A DNA stretch of 64,000 nt from Oscillospiraceae bacterium (GTDB lineage: Bacteria > Bacillota > Clostridia > Oscillospirales > Oscillospiraceae). The number at the start of each line of letters is the position of its first letter. Positions within the stretch are counted from its first letter, which is position 1. The translations under genes and the position numbers were made by a program. Positions 1 to 8,708 of the stretch are shown here, one piece after another. The notes below the pieces were generated by a model that saw only the letters and a program-made list of their open reading frames with translations, was not told where the DNA came from and did no database searches. Location of the stretch: the NCBI GenBank assembly GCA_018053145.1, contig JAGPMA010000005.1, positions 1-64,000 on the forward strand. Reading direction: 5' to 3'.

Positions 1-2
1 TC

Positions 3-209
3 CAAGCAATCCGCCAGATGAACAGGGACATGAACATAGTAGAGCAGTTCGATCACATCAAGGAGGAAGACATTCCTCAAATGGTCGAGTGGGCGCTGAA
101 GGAAGCAAACCCAATCTATCCTGTGCCGGTAATTTGGGACGCGGAGCAGATGACAAAAACCATCAAACGCCTGCGCAAGGCACCAGTACCGGCAGAGACC
201 ATAAGCTGA
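3..209 (+). CDS. Iron-containing alcohol dehydrogenase, C-terminal fragment
   Basis: The reading frame is open from the window edge (frame of base 3) and ends at 207-209, giving about 68 residues of a protein that starts outside the window. The segment EWALKEANPIYPVPVIW is the typical tail of group III Fe-ADHs (lactaldehyde reductase/butanol dehydrogenase type): the final helix bundle, after the metal ligands. These enzymes reduce aldehydes or oxidise alcohols with NAD(P)H in the cytoplasm. The catalytic and metal-binding parts lie upstream, so substrate class cannot be judged. A strong terminator follows 40 bases later, so this is the last gene of its operon. Confidence 0.75.
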   Translation, partial: QAIRQMNRDMNIVEQFDHIKEEDIPQMVEWALKEANPIYPVPVIWDAEQMTKTIKRLRKAPVPAETIS

Positions 210-246
210 GGATAGTAAAGATAGTATCTCAGGTATATAGCAACGA

Positions 247-277
247 AAACGACCGCCAATCGGCGGTCGTTTCTTTC
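247..277 (+). terminator. Rho-independent terminator after the Fe-ADH gene
   Basis: An 11-bp perfect stem (AAACGACCGCC, 247-257, with GGCGGTCGTTT, 262-272) closes a 4-base loop and runs into TTTCTTTC. It separates the alcohol dehydrogenase from the methyltransferase gene at 357. Confidence 0.9.
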
Positions 278-356
278 TGCTTGGGGGGGTGCTGTGATAG
301 TGTTTGCCAGAAGGCCACTGCTATGATAAAATACCTCAAAAGGTCACGGAGGGAAT

Positions 357-1301
357 ATGGATAACACTAGCTGGACAGACCTGATTTTTGTGGTCGACAC
401 AAGGAACAAAATAACAGCAGAAGCCATCGCTGCGAAGTGTACGAGTCTTGGAATATATATTGAGGATTATTCCGACATGGAAAAGATGCTTCCCCTTATA
501 GGCAGAGCTGATTATATTGATGAAAAGCTTGCTTCTATGGATAAAACCCACGTTGCCATACATATTTATATACCTGAAGAGGAACACCCCGACGATATCA
601 TAACACGTATGACGGAGCTTTTAGCTTCGGCAGGCATAGACTTTGCGCTGAGCACGAAAAGCATGCAAGAAGATGACTGGGAAAATGATTGGAAAAAGTT
701 CCACAAACCACAAAGAATTAACGAAAAACTTGTAATTTGTCCTTCGTGGGAGGACTATAAGAAAAATGAAGGGGAAGTGTTACTGACAATTGACCCCGGT
801 TCTTCCTTTGGATCTGGAGGCGATGAGACAACCAGGGTTTGTCTTCGTCTGATGGAGACTAATCTAGAAGTTGGTGAAATAGTATTGGACATGGGTTGCG
901 GGTGCGGCGTGCTTTCAATTGCCGCCTTGTTGCTCGGAGCAAAGTTTGCCCTTGGGGTAGACATTGACAAAAATGCTGTAACAGTAGCAGCTGAAAATGC
1001 CCAAATAAACGGCGTAAATCAGAACTTTGAGGGACGTTTTGGAAATGTTCTTACGGATAGTAGGTTTGAAGAAAGTCTAGGTGGAGGATATGACCTTATA
1101 TGCGCCAATATAATGGCAGATGTGCATATAGATATGAAAAAAATCTATTTTGAAAAGCTAAAGAGTGGAGGAAAACTGATTTTGAGCGGAATTATCGAAA
1201 ATCGCGCCGAGGAAGTGCGTGAAGTGTTCGGGAAATTGGGCTTTTTCTTCATAGGATATGAAGAGGAAAATGGCTGGGTTGCGCTCGCTTTTAAAAAATA
1301 A
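357..1301 (+). CDS. prmA: PrmA-like (ribosomal protein L11) methyltransferase
   Basis: A 314-residue protein, the usual PrmA length. PrmA trimethylates lysines and the N-terminus of ribosomal protein L11 with S-adenosylmethionine. An N-terminal substrate-recognition domain (about 1-130) is followed by a Rossmann methyltransferase domain: GSGGDETTRVCL around residue 158 (family GTGxHxTT loop), VLDMGCGCGVLSIAA (SAM loop) near 178 and CANIMADV (the family NI.A catalytic strand) near 250. The ATG is preceded by CGGAGGGA. In most Firmicutes prmA sits beside dnaJ/rsmE; here it stands alone between an Fe-ADH and a DUF2804 gene, and the glycine-rich loop has D where many PrmA proteins have H. It may be a second, diverged copy, so the L11 substrate is inferred from family only. 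Confidence 0.8.
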   Translation: MDNTSWTDLIFVVDTRNKITAEAIAAKCTSLGIYIEDYSDMEKMLPLIGRADYIDEKLASMDKTHVAIHIYIPEEEHPDDIITRMTELLASAGIDFALSTKSMQEDDWENDWKKFHKPQRINEKLVICPSWEDYKKNEGEVLLTIDPGSSFGSGGDETTRVCLRLMETNLEVGEIVLDMGCGCGVLSIAALLLGAKFALGVDIDKNAVTVAAENAQINGVNQNFEGRFGNVLTDSRFEESLGGGYDLICANIMADVHIDMKKIYFEKLKSGGKLILSGIIENRAEEVREVFGKLGFFFIGYEEENGWVALAFKK

Positions 1302-1427
1302 TTTGTGTCTATGGATTAGATTTGCTTCCAAAACTTGACTTTAAAGATGCGCTGCATTATGCTTTGATTAGCTTATCACGCAAATATAATATTTGTTAAA
1401 CATAATTATTGAGGGGATGTGCAGCAA

Positions 1428-2459
1428 TTGGCAAAGCAAGCACAATACACAGAAAAAGAAATTCTTAAACCTGTTGATTTATGTACTGTCAACGGAGATT
1501 TGAATACTGACAGCATCGGTTGGTCAAGAAAATCAATTATTAATTGCAATCTTTCGGGGCGCTGGCTGAGAAAGAAAAAGTGGAACTACTGGTGCACTAC
1601 AAATGATGATTGCCTGTTTTCCGTTACCATTTCAAATCTTGATTATGTGGGAATGGTTTTCATTTATTTTCTTGACTTTAAGACGAAGAAGTATATAGAG
1701 AAAACCGTTATCACTCCTTTCGGAAAAGGCTGCTCAATGCCTGATAATGTCAACGAAACCGTCACCTTCAAAAACGGAAAAATGGAAATTAGCTTGATAA
1801 ACGATAATGTGGGCACTCATATTATCGCTAAATGCGGGGACTTTGACGGGTGTTCTATGGAAGCGGATATTTTCGTTAGCAAGCCTCAAGGCTACGAAAC
1901 ACTCAATGTTGTTATTCCGTGGAATAAAAAATCCTTTCAATTTACCTCAAAACAGGAGGGCTTGCCTACAAACGGTACCCTTCGTGTTGGCGAAAGCAAA
2001 TATAGCTTTGAGAATGATACTGCCTTTTCCTGCCTTGACTTTGGAAGAGGAAAGTGGCCTTATAATATTACTTGGAACTGGGCAAATGCTTCCGGCAAGG
2101 TTAACGGCAAGTGCTTTGGACTAAATCTGGGAGCAAAGTGGACTGACAATACCGGAATGAACGAAAACGCGATTGTTTTTGACGGGAAACTAACAAAAAT
2201 CAGTGAAGACCTGATTTTTGAATACGACGTTAATGATTACATGAGCCCGTGGAAAATCAGAAGCAGTGCCACGGATTCTGTCAATTTGGAGTTTACTCCG
2301 TTTTATGAGAGAATTGCAAAGTCGAATATGCTCATTATAAAATCTGAGGTACATCAAATGATGGGATACTTCTCCGGTTATGTTAAAACGCAGGACGGTG
2401 AAGTGATTGAATTGGAACATTTTCTTGGCTGCTCGGAGGATCATTACGCAAAATGGTGA
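1428..2459 (+). CDS. DUF2804 family protein
   Basis: About 343 residues matching the DUF2804 pattern: an N-terminal stretch with SIGWSRKSIINCNLSG and KKKWNYWC, then a beta-rich body with ITWNWANASGK and a C-terminal SGYVKTQDGEVIELEHF segment. DUF2804 proteins are all-beta, lipocalin/hydroxyneurosporene-synthase-like proteins with no established reaction. No signal peptide or membrane segment is visible. Start choice is uncertain: the ribosome-binding site GAGGGG (1411-1416) is only 2 bases from a GTG at 1419 but 11 from the TTG at 1428, which I prefer. Monocistronic between the methyltransferase and a convergent aldo/keto reductase. Confidence 0.75.
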   Translation: MAKQAQYTEKEILKPVDLCTVNGDLNTDSIGWSRKSIINCNLSGRWLRKKKWNYWCTTNDDCLFSVTISNLDYVGMVFIYFLDFKTKKYIEKTVITPFGKGCSMPDNVNETVTFKNGKMEISLINDNVGTHIIAKCGDFDGCSMEADIFVSKPQGYETLNVVIPWNKKSFQFTSKQEGLPTNGTLRVGESKYSFENDTAFSCLDFGRGKWPYNITWNWANASGKVNGKCFGLNLGAKWTDNTGMNENAIVFDGKLTKISEDLIFEYDVNDYMSPWKIRSSATDSVNLEFTPFYERIAKSNMLIIKSEVHQMMGYFSGYVKTQDGEVIELEHFLGCSEDHYAKW

Positions 2460-2493
2460 ATTGTTAACACCCGCCTAAGACTTATAACTATAG

Positions 2494-2533
2494 AAAGAGG
2501 CAAGTATGTGAAAAACATACCTGCCTCTTATTT
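2494..2533. terminator. Bidirectional terminator between convergent genes
   Basis: Hairpin AGAGGCAAGTATGT / ACATACCTGCCTCT with one mismatch and a GAAAA loop, flanked by A-rich and T-rich runs. It lies between the stops of the DUF2804 gene and the aldo/keto reductase and can serve both. Confidence 0.75.
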
Positions 2534-2551
2534 GCTATTATTGAGAGCGGA

Positions 2552-3394
2552 TTAAAACTCCTCGTAGACATCGGGATTCATGTTGAATAATCTGCCGTCT
2601 TCACGAGTTAACGCATTAATTGCGGACATTTCGGATTCAGTGAGAGTAAAATCGAAGATTTCAAAGTTTTCGCGCAAATGTTCAACTGAGGCCGCCTTCG
2701 GTATCGGAAGCGCACCGAGCTGAATGTGCCACCGCAATATAATTTGTGTGCTTGTCTTACCATGAGCTTTGGAGATTTCGATTATTGCCGGCTCTTCAAG
2801 AATACTTTTTGTGCGTGCCAGCGGACTCCACGACTCGGTAACAATGCCGTGAGCTGCGTTCCATGCAAGCGGCTCCCGCTGATTGAAATAAGGATGGAGC
2901 TCGATTTGATTGACACTTGGCAGTACGCCGGTTTCTTTTTCAAGACGTTCCAAATGATGCGGCAAAAAGTTGCAAACGCCGATGGAGCGTATCATTCCGC
3001 GCTTTTTTGCTTCAATCAGCGCCTGCCATGCTTCAACATAGCGATCCGTAATCGGATTTGGCCAATGGATAAGGTAGAGGTCGTAATAATCAAGCCCCGC
3101 CCTGAATAGGGACTCCTCAACGGTTAAAAGCGCTTCGTTGTATTTGTGATGACGTCCGGGAAGCTTAGAGGTTATCAGAAGTTCACTTCTCGGCACAGAG
3201 CACTGGCGCACTGCGGCACCGATTGCCCCCTCATTTTCGTAGTTGAAAGCGGAATCTAATAGCCTATATCCGATGTCAATCGCGGTTTTTATCGATTCCA
3301 CACCGCTTCGACCATTGAGCTTATAGGTTCCAAGCCCGATTGAGGGCACCTTTATGCCATCGTTTAGTTCAAATTCTGGTATAAATCCTGCCAT
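2552..3394 (-). CDS. Aldo/keto reductase (2,5-diketogluconate reductase-like)
   Basis: A 280-residue cytoplasmic NADPH-dependent carbonyl reductase with a TIM-barrel fold. The catalytic tetrad is visible: Asp and Tyr in LLDSAFNYENEGAIG, Lys in LLITSKLPG and His in YLIHWPNP. SIGVCNFLPHHLE, NQIELHPYFNQ and the C-terminal IPKAASVEHLREN cofactor loop are all present, typical of the prokaryotic AKR5 group, which often reduces methylglyoxal and small ketones. The reading frame extends nine residues upstream, but AGGAGGTG lies properly before the ATG at 3394 (MAGFIPEF), so I take that start. It has its own promoter region and no operon partner. The physiological substrate is unknown. Confidence 0.88.
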   Translation of the reverse strand: MAGFIPEFELNDGIKVPSIGLGTYKLNGRSGVESIKTAIDIGYRLLDSAFNYENEGAIGAAVRQCSVPRSELLITSKLPGRHHKYNEALLTVEESLFRAGLDYYDLYLIHWPNPITDRYVEAWQALIEAKKRGMIRSIGVCNFLPHHLERLEKETGVLPSVNQIELHPYFNQREPLAWNAAHGIVTESWSPLARTKSILEEPAIIEISKAHGKTSTQIILRWHIQLGALPIPKAASVEHLRENFEIFDFTLTESEMSAINALTREDGRLFNMNPDVYEEF

Positions 3395-3643
3395 AGTAAA
3401 CACCTCCTGATAAATCATAAATCCTGCTTGTTATTAGTAGTTCTTATAATTATTATAATACACATATTACAAAAGTTCCATTCAAACTTTATCAACACAA
3501 TTCAAAAATGCATCGTTGGCTCGGGCTAAATATTAAGGCATCCGATAACACATAGAAGTAAAGAATAAAACATTGTCATAATTAAAAAAAGAGGAAAATT
3601 GTGCAACTTATTGTATTAAATAACTTGCTATTGGTTCAAAATT

Positions 3644-4579
3644 CTATAAAATATGATTGGTATAGAATTGAGTTTCAAATTCACTTTGAGCATATTTGAA
3701 TATATTGCTCTCAAACTGATGGTAGGCAATTAAAAACGCCAAACCCTTATCTGTCAATGCGGTTCTGCCACCGTGACTTCCGCCATGGCGTCTGTAAACC
3801 ACCTGATACCCCAGTTGCTTTTCTAATTTGTTGAGCATATCCCAAGCCTTACCAAAAGATAAAGCCATCATTTCACAAGCTGTTTTTACAGAATTTGTGT
3901 CCATAATCAAAAACAGCAGGAGTTCTGTTCGCGAGTTGAAAAAAGAGAATTCCTTTGCGAGATTAACACTTACAAATGAATGCATAAGATCATTGTTGTG
4001 CTTTTCGAGATTCGCCTTTAGCTGTTCTGCGTTATGAATACTGTGGAGTATTCCTTCATCATTGGTGTCAACCCAAACCCTTCGATTGCCAAGAGCTGCT
4101 GCGGCGCCTCGCAGTCCGTTATCTCCGGAATATTCCAATATTTCGGGAATGATATTGGATGAAATTAATACAGGGTGTCCGCCGGCACCGTTATATCTTG
4201 GTGTTATCATATCACCCTGTGCGTCCATCAGAAGCTTGAGCGTGGCCGGTGAAAACATTGGTACATTAACAGGAACAAACATAACGCGTTCGCATTTGTC
4301 CTTAAGATAGTTAAGACCGATTTTAACGGAATCGAACAAGGGCGGAGCCTCAAAGTCATCGTTATGCAGGAATATTACGTCGTAATTTGCTAGATGGCTT
4401 TTTACCTCGAACTCATCAGTTCCTGTGATTATGACAATCGGGAAAATTCCTGCCTGCTGAAACGACAGGACGGTGCGCTTTATTATGGTGATCGAGCCAA
4501 TCTGCAGCAGAGGAACAGCTTCCTTTTTACTTGCAGCGGCAATAACTCCGCCGGTTCGGCTGATAAACATAAATCTCAC
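3644..4579 (-). CDS. Nucleotidyltransferase-like domain fused to a ModE-type winged helix
   Basis: A 311-residue two-domain protein. Residues 1-190 have the MobA/MocA (molybdopterin cytidylyl-/guanylyltransferase) fold, with GAGGHPVLIS near 131-140 as the conserved GHP motif. Residues 215-300 form a LysR/ModE-type winged helix ending in GGSHGGRTALTDKGLAFL, the classic ModE signature. Oddities: the LAAGxxxRMG nucleotide loop is degenerate (GVIAAASKKE, 11-20, no Arg-Met-Gly), and the metal-binding Asp of the DVP motif is Asn105 (VPVNVPMFS). It may therefore bind a nucleotide or molybdopterin and act as a sensor-regulator rather than as an enzyme. It is divergent from guaD with a 106-bp shared promoter region, which fits control of a molybdenum-hydroxylase-linked purine locus. 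Confidence 0.75.
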   Translation of the reverse strand: MRFMFISRTGGVIAAASKKEAVPLLQIGSITIIKRTVLSFQQAGIFPIVIITGTDEFEVKSHLANYDVIFLHNDDFEAPPLFDSVKIGLNYLKDKCERVMFVPVNVPMFSPATLKLLMDAQGDMITPRYNGAGGHPVLISSNIIPEILEYSGDNGLRGAAAALGNRRVWVDTNDEGILHSIHNAEQLKANLEKHNNDLMHSFVSVNLAKEFSFFNSRTELLLFLIMDTNSVKTACEMMALSFGKAWDMLNKLEKQLGYQVVYRRHGGSHGGRTALTDKGLAFLIAYHQFESNIFKYAQSEFETQFYTNHIL

Positions 4580-4595
4580 GCTCCTTTATATCTTT

Positions 4596-4627
4596 CAAAA
4601 CAATTAACTATATTGGAAACAGTTTTG
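4596..4627. promoter_or_regulatory. Dyad in the guaD / ModE-fusion divergent promoter
   Basis: Inverted arms CAAAAC (4596-4601) and GTTTTG (4622-4627) are separated by 20 bases of AT-rich sequence, in the only stretch able to hold promoters for both divergent genes. It is a candidate operator for the winged-helix fusion protein. It does not match the E. coli ModE box, so the assignment is inference. Confidence 0.3.
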
Positions 4628-4685
4628 TTCAAATAGCATACAATATGCAAATATATGGCTGCGAATTAAAGAGAGGTGCTTTTAA

Positions 4686-5960
4686 TTGAATCCGAAGAAC
4701 TTTGCCATAAAAGGTGATATTTGTTTTAGTACTGGAAAAACCGAGCTGAAAACTTTTGAAAATCATTATTTAGTCTGCATCGACGGCTTGTCGGCAGGAG
4801 TTTTCAATGAATTGCCAGAAAAATACAACGAACTTGAAGTATATGACTGTTCCGGGAAACTCGTCCTTCCCGGGCTTGTCGATTTGCACATTCACGCACC
4901 GCAGTTTCCGTTCCGCGGACTGGGAATGGACAACGAGCTTTTAGACTGGCTTAATAATCACGCTTTTCCTGAGGAAAGCAGATATTTCGACATCGAGTAC
5001 GCAAAGCAGGCTTATACCGAATTTGCCGATACATTAAAGCGCAGCGCAACAACCAGAGCCTGCATTTTTGCGACTGTACATGTGCCGGCAACCGAGTTAC
5101 TGATGGAGATAATGGAAGACACAGGTCTTCAATGCTTTGTCGGTAAGGTTAATATGGATAGAAACTGCCCCGACTATATAGTTGAGGATACAAGTAAATC
5201 CGCAAGCGATACCGTAGAATGGCTAAATGTTGCCGGTAAGCGCTATAAGAACACCAAGCCAATACTTACTCCCAGATTTATTCCGACCTGTACTGACCAG
5301 CTGATGGAAAAGCTTAGGGAAATTCAAGAGGAGTACAAGCTTCCGCTTCAATCGCATATTTCGGAAAATCTCGCCGAAATTGAATGGGTTAAGAAGCTGT
5401 GCCCACAAGCCGAGTTCTATGGTGACGCATATGACCGCTTTAAGCTCTTCGGAAAAGACGTGCCAACAATAATGGCGCATTGTGTTTATTCGGGAGATAA
5501 GGAAATTGCCCGAATGAAGAGCAACGGCGTGTTTGTTGCGCACTGTCCGCAATCAAACACGAACATCGCCTCCGGAATTGCTCCTATCAGAAGCTTCCTC
5601 GACATGGACCTGCGTTGCGGCTTGGGAACGGATGTCGCGGGGGGATTCTCAGAATCAATATTCCGTGCTATGTCGGACGCCATTCAGATGTCAAAAATCA
5701 GATGGAGGCTTTTGGACGACAAGCTCAAGCCGTTAACTTTTGAGGAGGCGTTTTATCTCGGAACAAAGGGTGGGGGAGAGTTCTTCGGACGAGTAGGCAG
5801 TTTTGAAACCGGATATGAGCTTGATGCTGTTATTATTGACGATACTGTACCAAAGCAATTTGGGGAAATGACACTCAAAGAACGACTTGAAAGGCAAATC
5901 TATCTCGCTGATAAACGCGAGGTCGTTCACAAATTTGTTTCTGGTATAAAGATTTATTAG
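4686..5960 (+). CDS. guaD: Guanine deaminase
   Basis: A 424-residue amidohydrolase that converts guanine to xanthine and ammonia in the cytoplasm, feeding the purine-degradation genes that follow. Zinc ligands and catalytic residues are in the expected order: LPGLVDLHIHAPQFPFRG (HxH, near 66), QSHISEN (His near 224), TIMAHCVYSG (near 262), HCPQSNTNIASG (near 286) and CGLGTDVAGG (Asp near 315). The start is a TTG at 4686 behind AGAGAGGTG; no in-frame ATG fits the conserved N-terminus better. It is transcribed alone, divergent from the ModE-type fusion and convergent with arcC. Confidence 0.93.
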   Translation: MNPKNFAIKGDICFSTGKTELKTFENHYLVCIDGLSAGVFNELPEKYNELEVYDCSGKLVLPGLVDLHIHAPQFPFRGLGMDNELLDWLNNHAFPEESRYFDIEYAKQAYTEFADTLKRSATTRACIFATVHVPATELLMEIMEDTGLQCFVGKVNMDRNCPDYIVEDTSKSASDTVEWLNVAGKRYKNTKPILTPRFIPTCTDQLMEKLREIQEEYKLPLQSHISENLAEIEWVKKLCPQAEFYGDAYDRFKLFGKDVPTIMAHCVYSGDKEIARMKSNGVFVAHCPQSNTNIASGIAPIRSFLDMDLRCGLGTDVAGGFSESIFRAMSDAIQMSKIRWRLLDDKLKPLTFEEAFYLGTKGGGEFFGRVGSFETGYELDAVIIDDTVPKQFGEMTLKERLERQIYLADKREVVHKFVSGIKIY

Positions 5961-5990
5961 AATTGAAAGCTGATGCTTTTGAATTGTGCT

Positions 5991-6026
5991 ATGGGACTGG
6001 TCAATTATGACCGGTCCCATATTTGC
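5991..6026. terminator. Terminator hairpin between guaD and arcC
   Basis: A 13-bp stem (ATGGGACTGGTCA, 5991-6003, with TGACCGGTCCCAT, 6008-6020, one G-T pair) with loop ATTA is followed by ATTTGCTATT. The T-run is weak, but the placement after guaD fits termination. Confidence 0.65.
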
Positions 6027-6045
6027 TATTATCAAAGAATGTATG

Positions 6046-6087
6046 CAAATTTCTGGAACCCACAATTTTGTTGATTCCAGAAATTTG
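6046..6087. repeat. Inverted repeat between convergent guaD and arcC
   Basis: Perfect 13-bp arms CAAATTTCTGGAA (6046-6058) and TTCCAGAAATTTG (6075-6087) enclose a 16-base loop just past the arcC stop. It has no T-run on either strand, so it is more likely an mRNA 3'-end stabiliser or a protein site than a terminator. Confidence 0.6.
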
Positions 6088-6094
6088 TCGCTTA

Positions 6095-7039
6095 CTAAAG
6101 TGAAATTCTTGTTCCAGTTTTTCCGTTAATGCCATCGCTGGCTTTTTCAAGAAGAGTAATGAGTGCGGTGCGTCCATTTTTAGAGGAGGCAAAGCGAACG
6201 GCAGACTGTACCTTTGGCAGCATCGAGCCGGGGGCAAAATGACCCTCTTCAATGTAGCGTTCGGCTTCCGCAACTGTAATATCGCTCAGCCATTTCTGCT
6301 CGGGCTTTCCGAAGTTGACCGCTGCCTTTTCGACGGCAGTCAGAATAATCAAAAAGTCGGCATCAAGGTTTTCGGCGAGAAGGCAGCTGGCGTGGTCTTT
6401 ATCGATAACAGCGCTTGCACCCTTCAGATGATTTCCCTTAAGCATAACGGGAATTCCGCCACCGCCGCAGGCGATAACAAGTTGGCCTGATTCTACAAGG
6501 GAGCGGATTGCGTCAATCTCGATTATTTCAACGGGCTTTGGCGAGGCGACGACGCGGCGATAACCCCTGCCGGAGTCTTCCTTGACAATATAGCCATATT
6601 CTTTCTCAGCGTTTTGCGCCTCTTCAAGGCTCATAAACTGTCCGATTGGCTTTGAGGGGCTAAGAAAAGCTGGGTCGTTTTCATCCACTCGTACCTGTGT
6701 AATCATAGTCGCAACAGGAATGTCGTGGATTGCTCTGTTATATAGTTCCTCACGGAGTGCGTTCTGCAAATCGTAGCCGATATATGCCTGACTCATTGCT
6801 ACGCAAACGGAAAGGGGAGTGTTGGGCTGCTTGGAGTCCTCACGCGAAAGAGCGCTCATGGCGTTATTTATCATGCCGACCTGCGGGCCGTTTCCGTGAG
6901 AGACTATGACCTCACAGCCGTCTTCAATCAAATCGACAATTGCTTTTGCCGTAACCTTAACAGCTATCATTTGTTCAGGGAGCGTGTTGCCAAGAGCGTT
7001 ACCGCCCAAAGCAATAACAATACGCTTTTTCTTTGCCAA
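6095..7039 (-). CDS. arcC: Carbamate kinase
   Basis: A 314-residue carbamate kinase, standard length, making ATP, CO2 and ammonia from carbamoyl phosphate and ADP. Seen: VIALGGNALG at the N-terminus, SHGNGPQVG near 48, YRRVVASPKP, ACGGGGIPV near 200, VIDKDHASCLLAENLDAD near 222 and the C-terminal LPKVQSAVRFA. It is the last gene of the leftward ygeX-ygeY-ygeW-ridA-arcC operon, 22 bases after ridA. In this setting (E. coli yqeA is the counterpart) the carbamoyl phosphate would come from the YgeW carbamoyltransferase running phosphorolytically, so this is the substrate-level phosphorylation step of purine fermentation. Confidence 0.93.
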   Translation of the reverse strand: MAKKKRIVIALGGNALGNTLPEQMIAVKVTAKAIVDLIEDGCEVIVSHGNGPQVGMINNAMSALSREDSKQPNTPLSVCVAMSQAYIGYDLQNALREELYNRAIHDIPVATMITQVRVDENDPAFLSPSKPIGQFMSLEEAQNAEKEYGYIVKEDSGRGYRRVVASPKPVEIIEIDAIRSLVESGQLVIACGGGGIPVMLKGNHLKGASAVIDKDHASCLLAENLDADFLIILTAVEKAAVNFGKPEQKWLSDITVAEAERYIEEGHFAPGSMLPKVQSAVRFASSKNGRTALITLLEKASDGINGKTGTRISL

Positions 7040-7061
7040 AATAATTCACCTCAAATTCAAT

Positions 7062-7439
7062 TCAGCTCAGGGCGACTATCGCTTCAACTTCGCAAAGAAC
7101 ACTCTTTGGGAGCTCTTTCACAGCGACGCAGGAACGGGCAGGCTTTCCGGTGAAATATTCACCATAGATTTTGTTGAAAGCAGCGAAATCCTTCATATCA
7201 GCCAAAAAACAGGTGGTTTTAATAACATTTTCAAAGCCGGTGTTTTGTGCCTTTAGAATTGCCGATACGTTCTTCATTACCTGCAGGGCTTGCTCCTCAA
7301 TTGTATCTCCTACTATAGCTCCTGTCTGGGGATCGAGAGGGATTTGTCCCGAAGTAAAAAGCAGATTACCATAGGCTATAGCCTGAGAATAAGGGCCGAT
7401 GGCTTGAGGCGCATCATTTGTGTTAACATATGAAAGCAT
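7062..7439 (-). CDS. ridA: RidA family enamine/imine deaminase
   Basis: A 125-residue trimeric RidA (YjgF/YER057c) protein, full length. The landmarks are IGPYSQAIAYGNLLFTSGQ, PLDPQTGAIVG and the C-terminal PARSCVAVKELPKSVLCEVE segment with the Arg and Glu that hold and activate the imine. RidA hydrolyses 2-aminoacrylate and related imines to keto acids and ammonia. In this operon the PLP lyase YgeX makes exactly such an enamine on its way to pyruvate, so RidA likely speeds release and protects PLP enzymes. It sits between ygeW and arcC with gaps of 42 and 22 bases. Confidence 0.9.
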   Translation of the reverse strand: MLSYVNTNDAPQAIGPYSQAIAYGNLLFTSGQIPLDPQTGAIVGDTIEEQALQVMKNVSAILKAQNTGFENVIKTTCFLADMKDFAAFNKIYGEYFTGKPARSCVAVKELPKSVLCEVEAIVALS

Positions 7440-7481
7440 ATTATATCTCCTAATATCAGAATTTTGTTGGTGGCTTAGGAA

Positions 7482-8675
7482 CTAATCGGAAATTCTCTGA
7501 ACCGACTTTTTGTCAAGCTTTTTGAGAAGGGTTGACGGATTTTTGAATTTGCTAAGGAAAATCATTGCGGCGATAACATAAGGCTTAAAGCTTGCCTGCT
7601 TATACAAGGGAGTGCGATAACGATCGAATACAGATGCGTCGACCTCACCCTCTTTGCAGCTGACATCTGTAATGTCTGCGGGCAGGCAGTGGAGATAAAG
7701 GGCTTTTCCGTCGCGGGTTGTCTTCATAAGCTCTTCTGTGCAAGTCCAATCCTTGTGCTCTGCGTTCTGAGCAAGAAGCTCCTTTTCAAGTGCCTTAATG
7801 CCATCAAAATCACCTTCGCCGTAAAGATTGGTTCTCTTTTCCATAGCGGCAAAGGAAGCCCAGCTCTTCGGATAAACAATGTCAGCATCTTTGAAAGCAT
7901 CTTCCATGCTGTTGGTTTTTCTAAAGGAGCCGCCGGACTTTTCGGCGTTTGCTTTTGCAACTTCTTCAACCTCGGGCATTACGTCATAGCCTTCGGGGTG
8001 AGCAAGAACGACCTCCATGCCAAGTCTTGTGAAAAGACCGATAACGCCCTGAGGAACGGACAGCGGCTTGCCGTAGGAGGGGGAATAAGCCCAGGTCATG
8101 GCGACTTTCTTGCCCTTGAGATTCTCAATACCGCCGAACTCATGGATAACGTGCAGCGCGTCTGCCATGCACTGAGTAGGATGATCTATATCACACTGAA
8201 GATTGACGAGGGTGGGTCTTTGCTCAAGAACGCCATCCTTGTTGCCGTCTTCAACTGCCTGAGCAACTTCTCTCATATATGTGTTGCCCTTGCCTATATA
8301 CATATCATCTCTGATACCGATGACGTCGGCCATAAATGAAACCATGTTTGCAGTTTCCCTAACGGTTTCGCCGTGAGCTACCTGAGATTTTCCTTCGTCA
8401 AGGTCCTGAACTTCAAGACCGAGCAGGTTACATGCAGAAGCGAAAGAGAAACGAGTGCGGGTGGAGTTGTCACGGAAAAGTGAGATGCCCAGACCGCTGT
8501 CAAATACTTTTGTTGAAATGTTTCTTTCGCGCAGATTACGCAGAGTGTCAGCGACTGTCCAGACAGCCTCAAGCTCGTCCTGTGTTTTTTCCCAGGTCAG
8601 GAAAAAATCGTTGTTGTACATCTCTTCATAATTTAAACTATCCAGTTTGCCCATTAAATCTTCAAATGTTTTCAA
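7482..8675 (-). CDS. ygeW: YgeW-type knotted carbamoyltransferase
   Basis: A 397-residue member of the aspartate/ornithine carbamoyltransferase superfamily, matching YgeW in length. The carbamoyl-phosphate site reads FRDNSTRTRFSFASA (near 70), with DHPTQCMADALHV (near 165), MTWAYSPSYGKP and LYLHCLPADITDVSC near 330. YgeW proteins are trimers with a trefoil knot and an unsettled second substrate; the purine-degradation context suggests a ureido or carbamoylated intermediate from which carbamoyl phosphate is recovered. Its neighbour arcC supports that direction. The ATG at 8675 follows TTGGAGGTATTC. Confidence 0.9.
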   Translation of the reverse strand: MKTFEDLMGKLDSLNYEEMYNNDFFLTWEKTQDELEAVWTVADTLRNLRERNISTKVFDSGLGISLFRDNSTRTRFSFASACNLLGLEVQDLDEGKSQVAHGETVRETANMVSFMADVIGIRDDMYIGKGNTYMREVAQAVEDGNKDGVLEQRPTLVNLQCDIDHPTQCMADALHVIHEFGGIENLKGKKVAMTWAYSPSYGKPLSVPQGVIGLFTRLGMEVVLAHPEGYDVMPEVEEVAKANAEKSGGSFRKTNSMEDAFKDADIVYPKSWASFAAMEKRTNLYGEGDFDGIKALEKELLAQNAEHKDWTCTEELMKTTRDGKALYLHCLPADITDVSCKEGEVDASVFDRYRTPLYKQASFKPYVIAAMIFLSKFKNPSTLLKKLDKKSVQRISD

Positions 8676-8708
8676 GTGAATACCTCCAAAATGTATGTGT
8701 GTTTAGAT

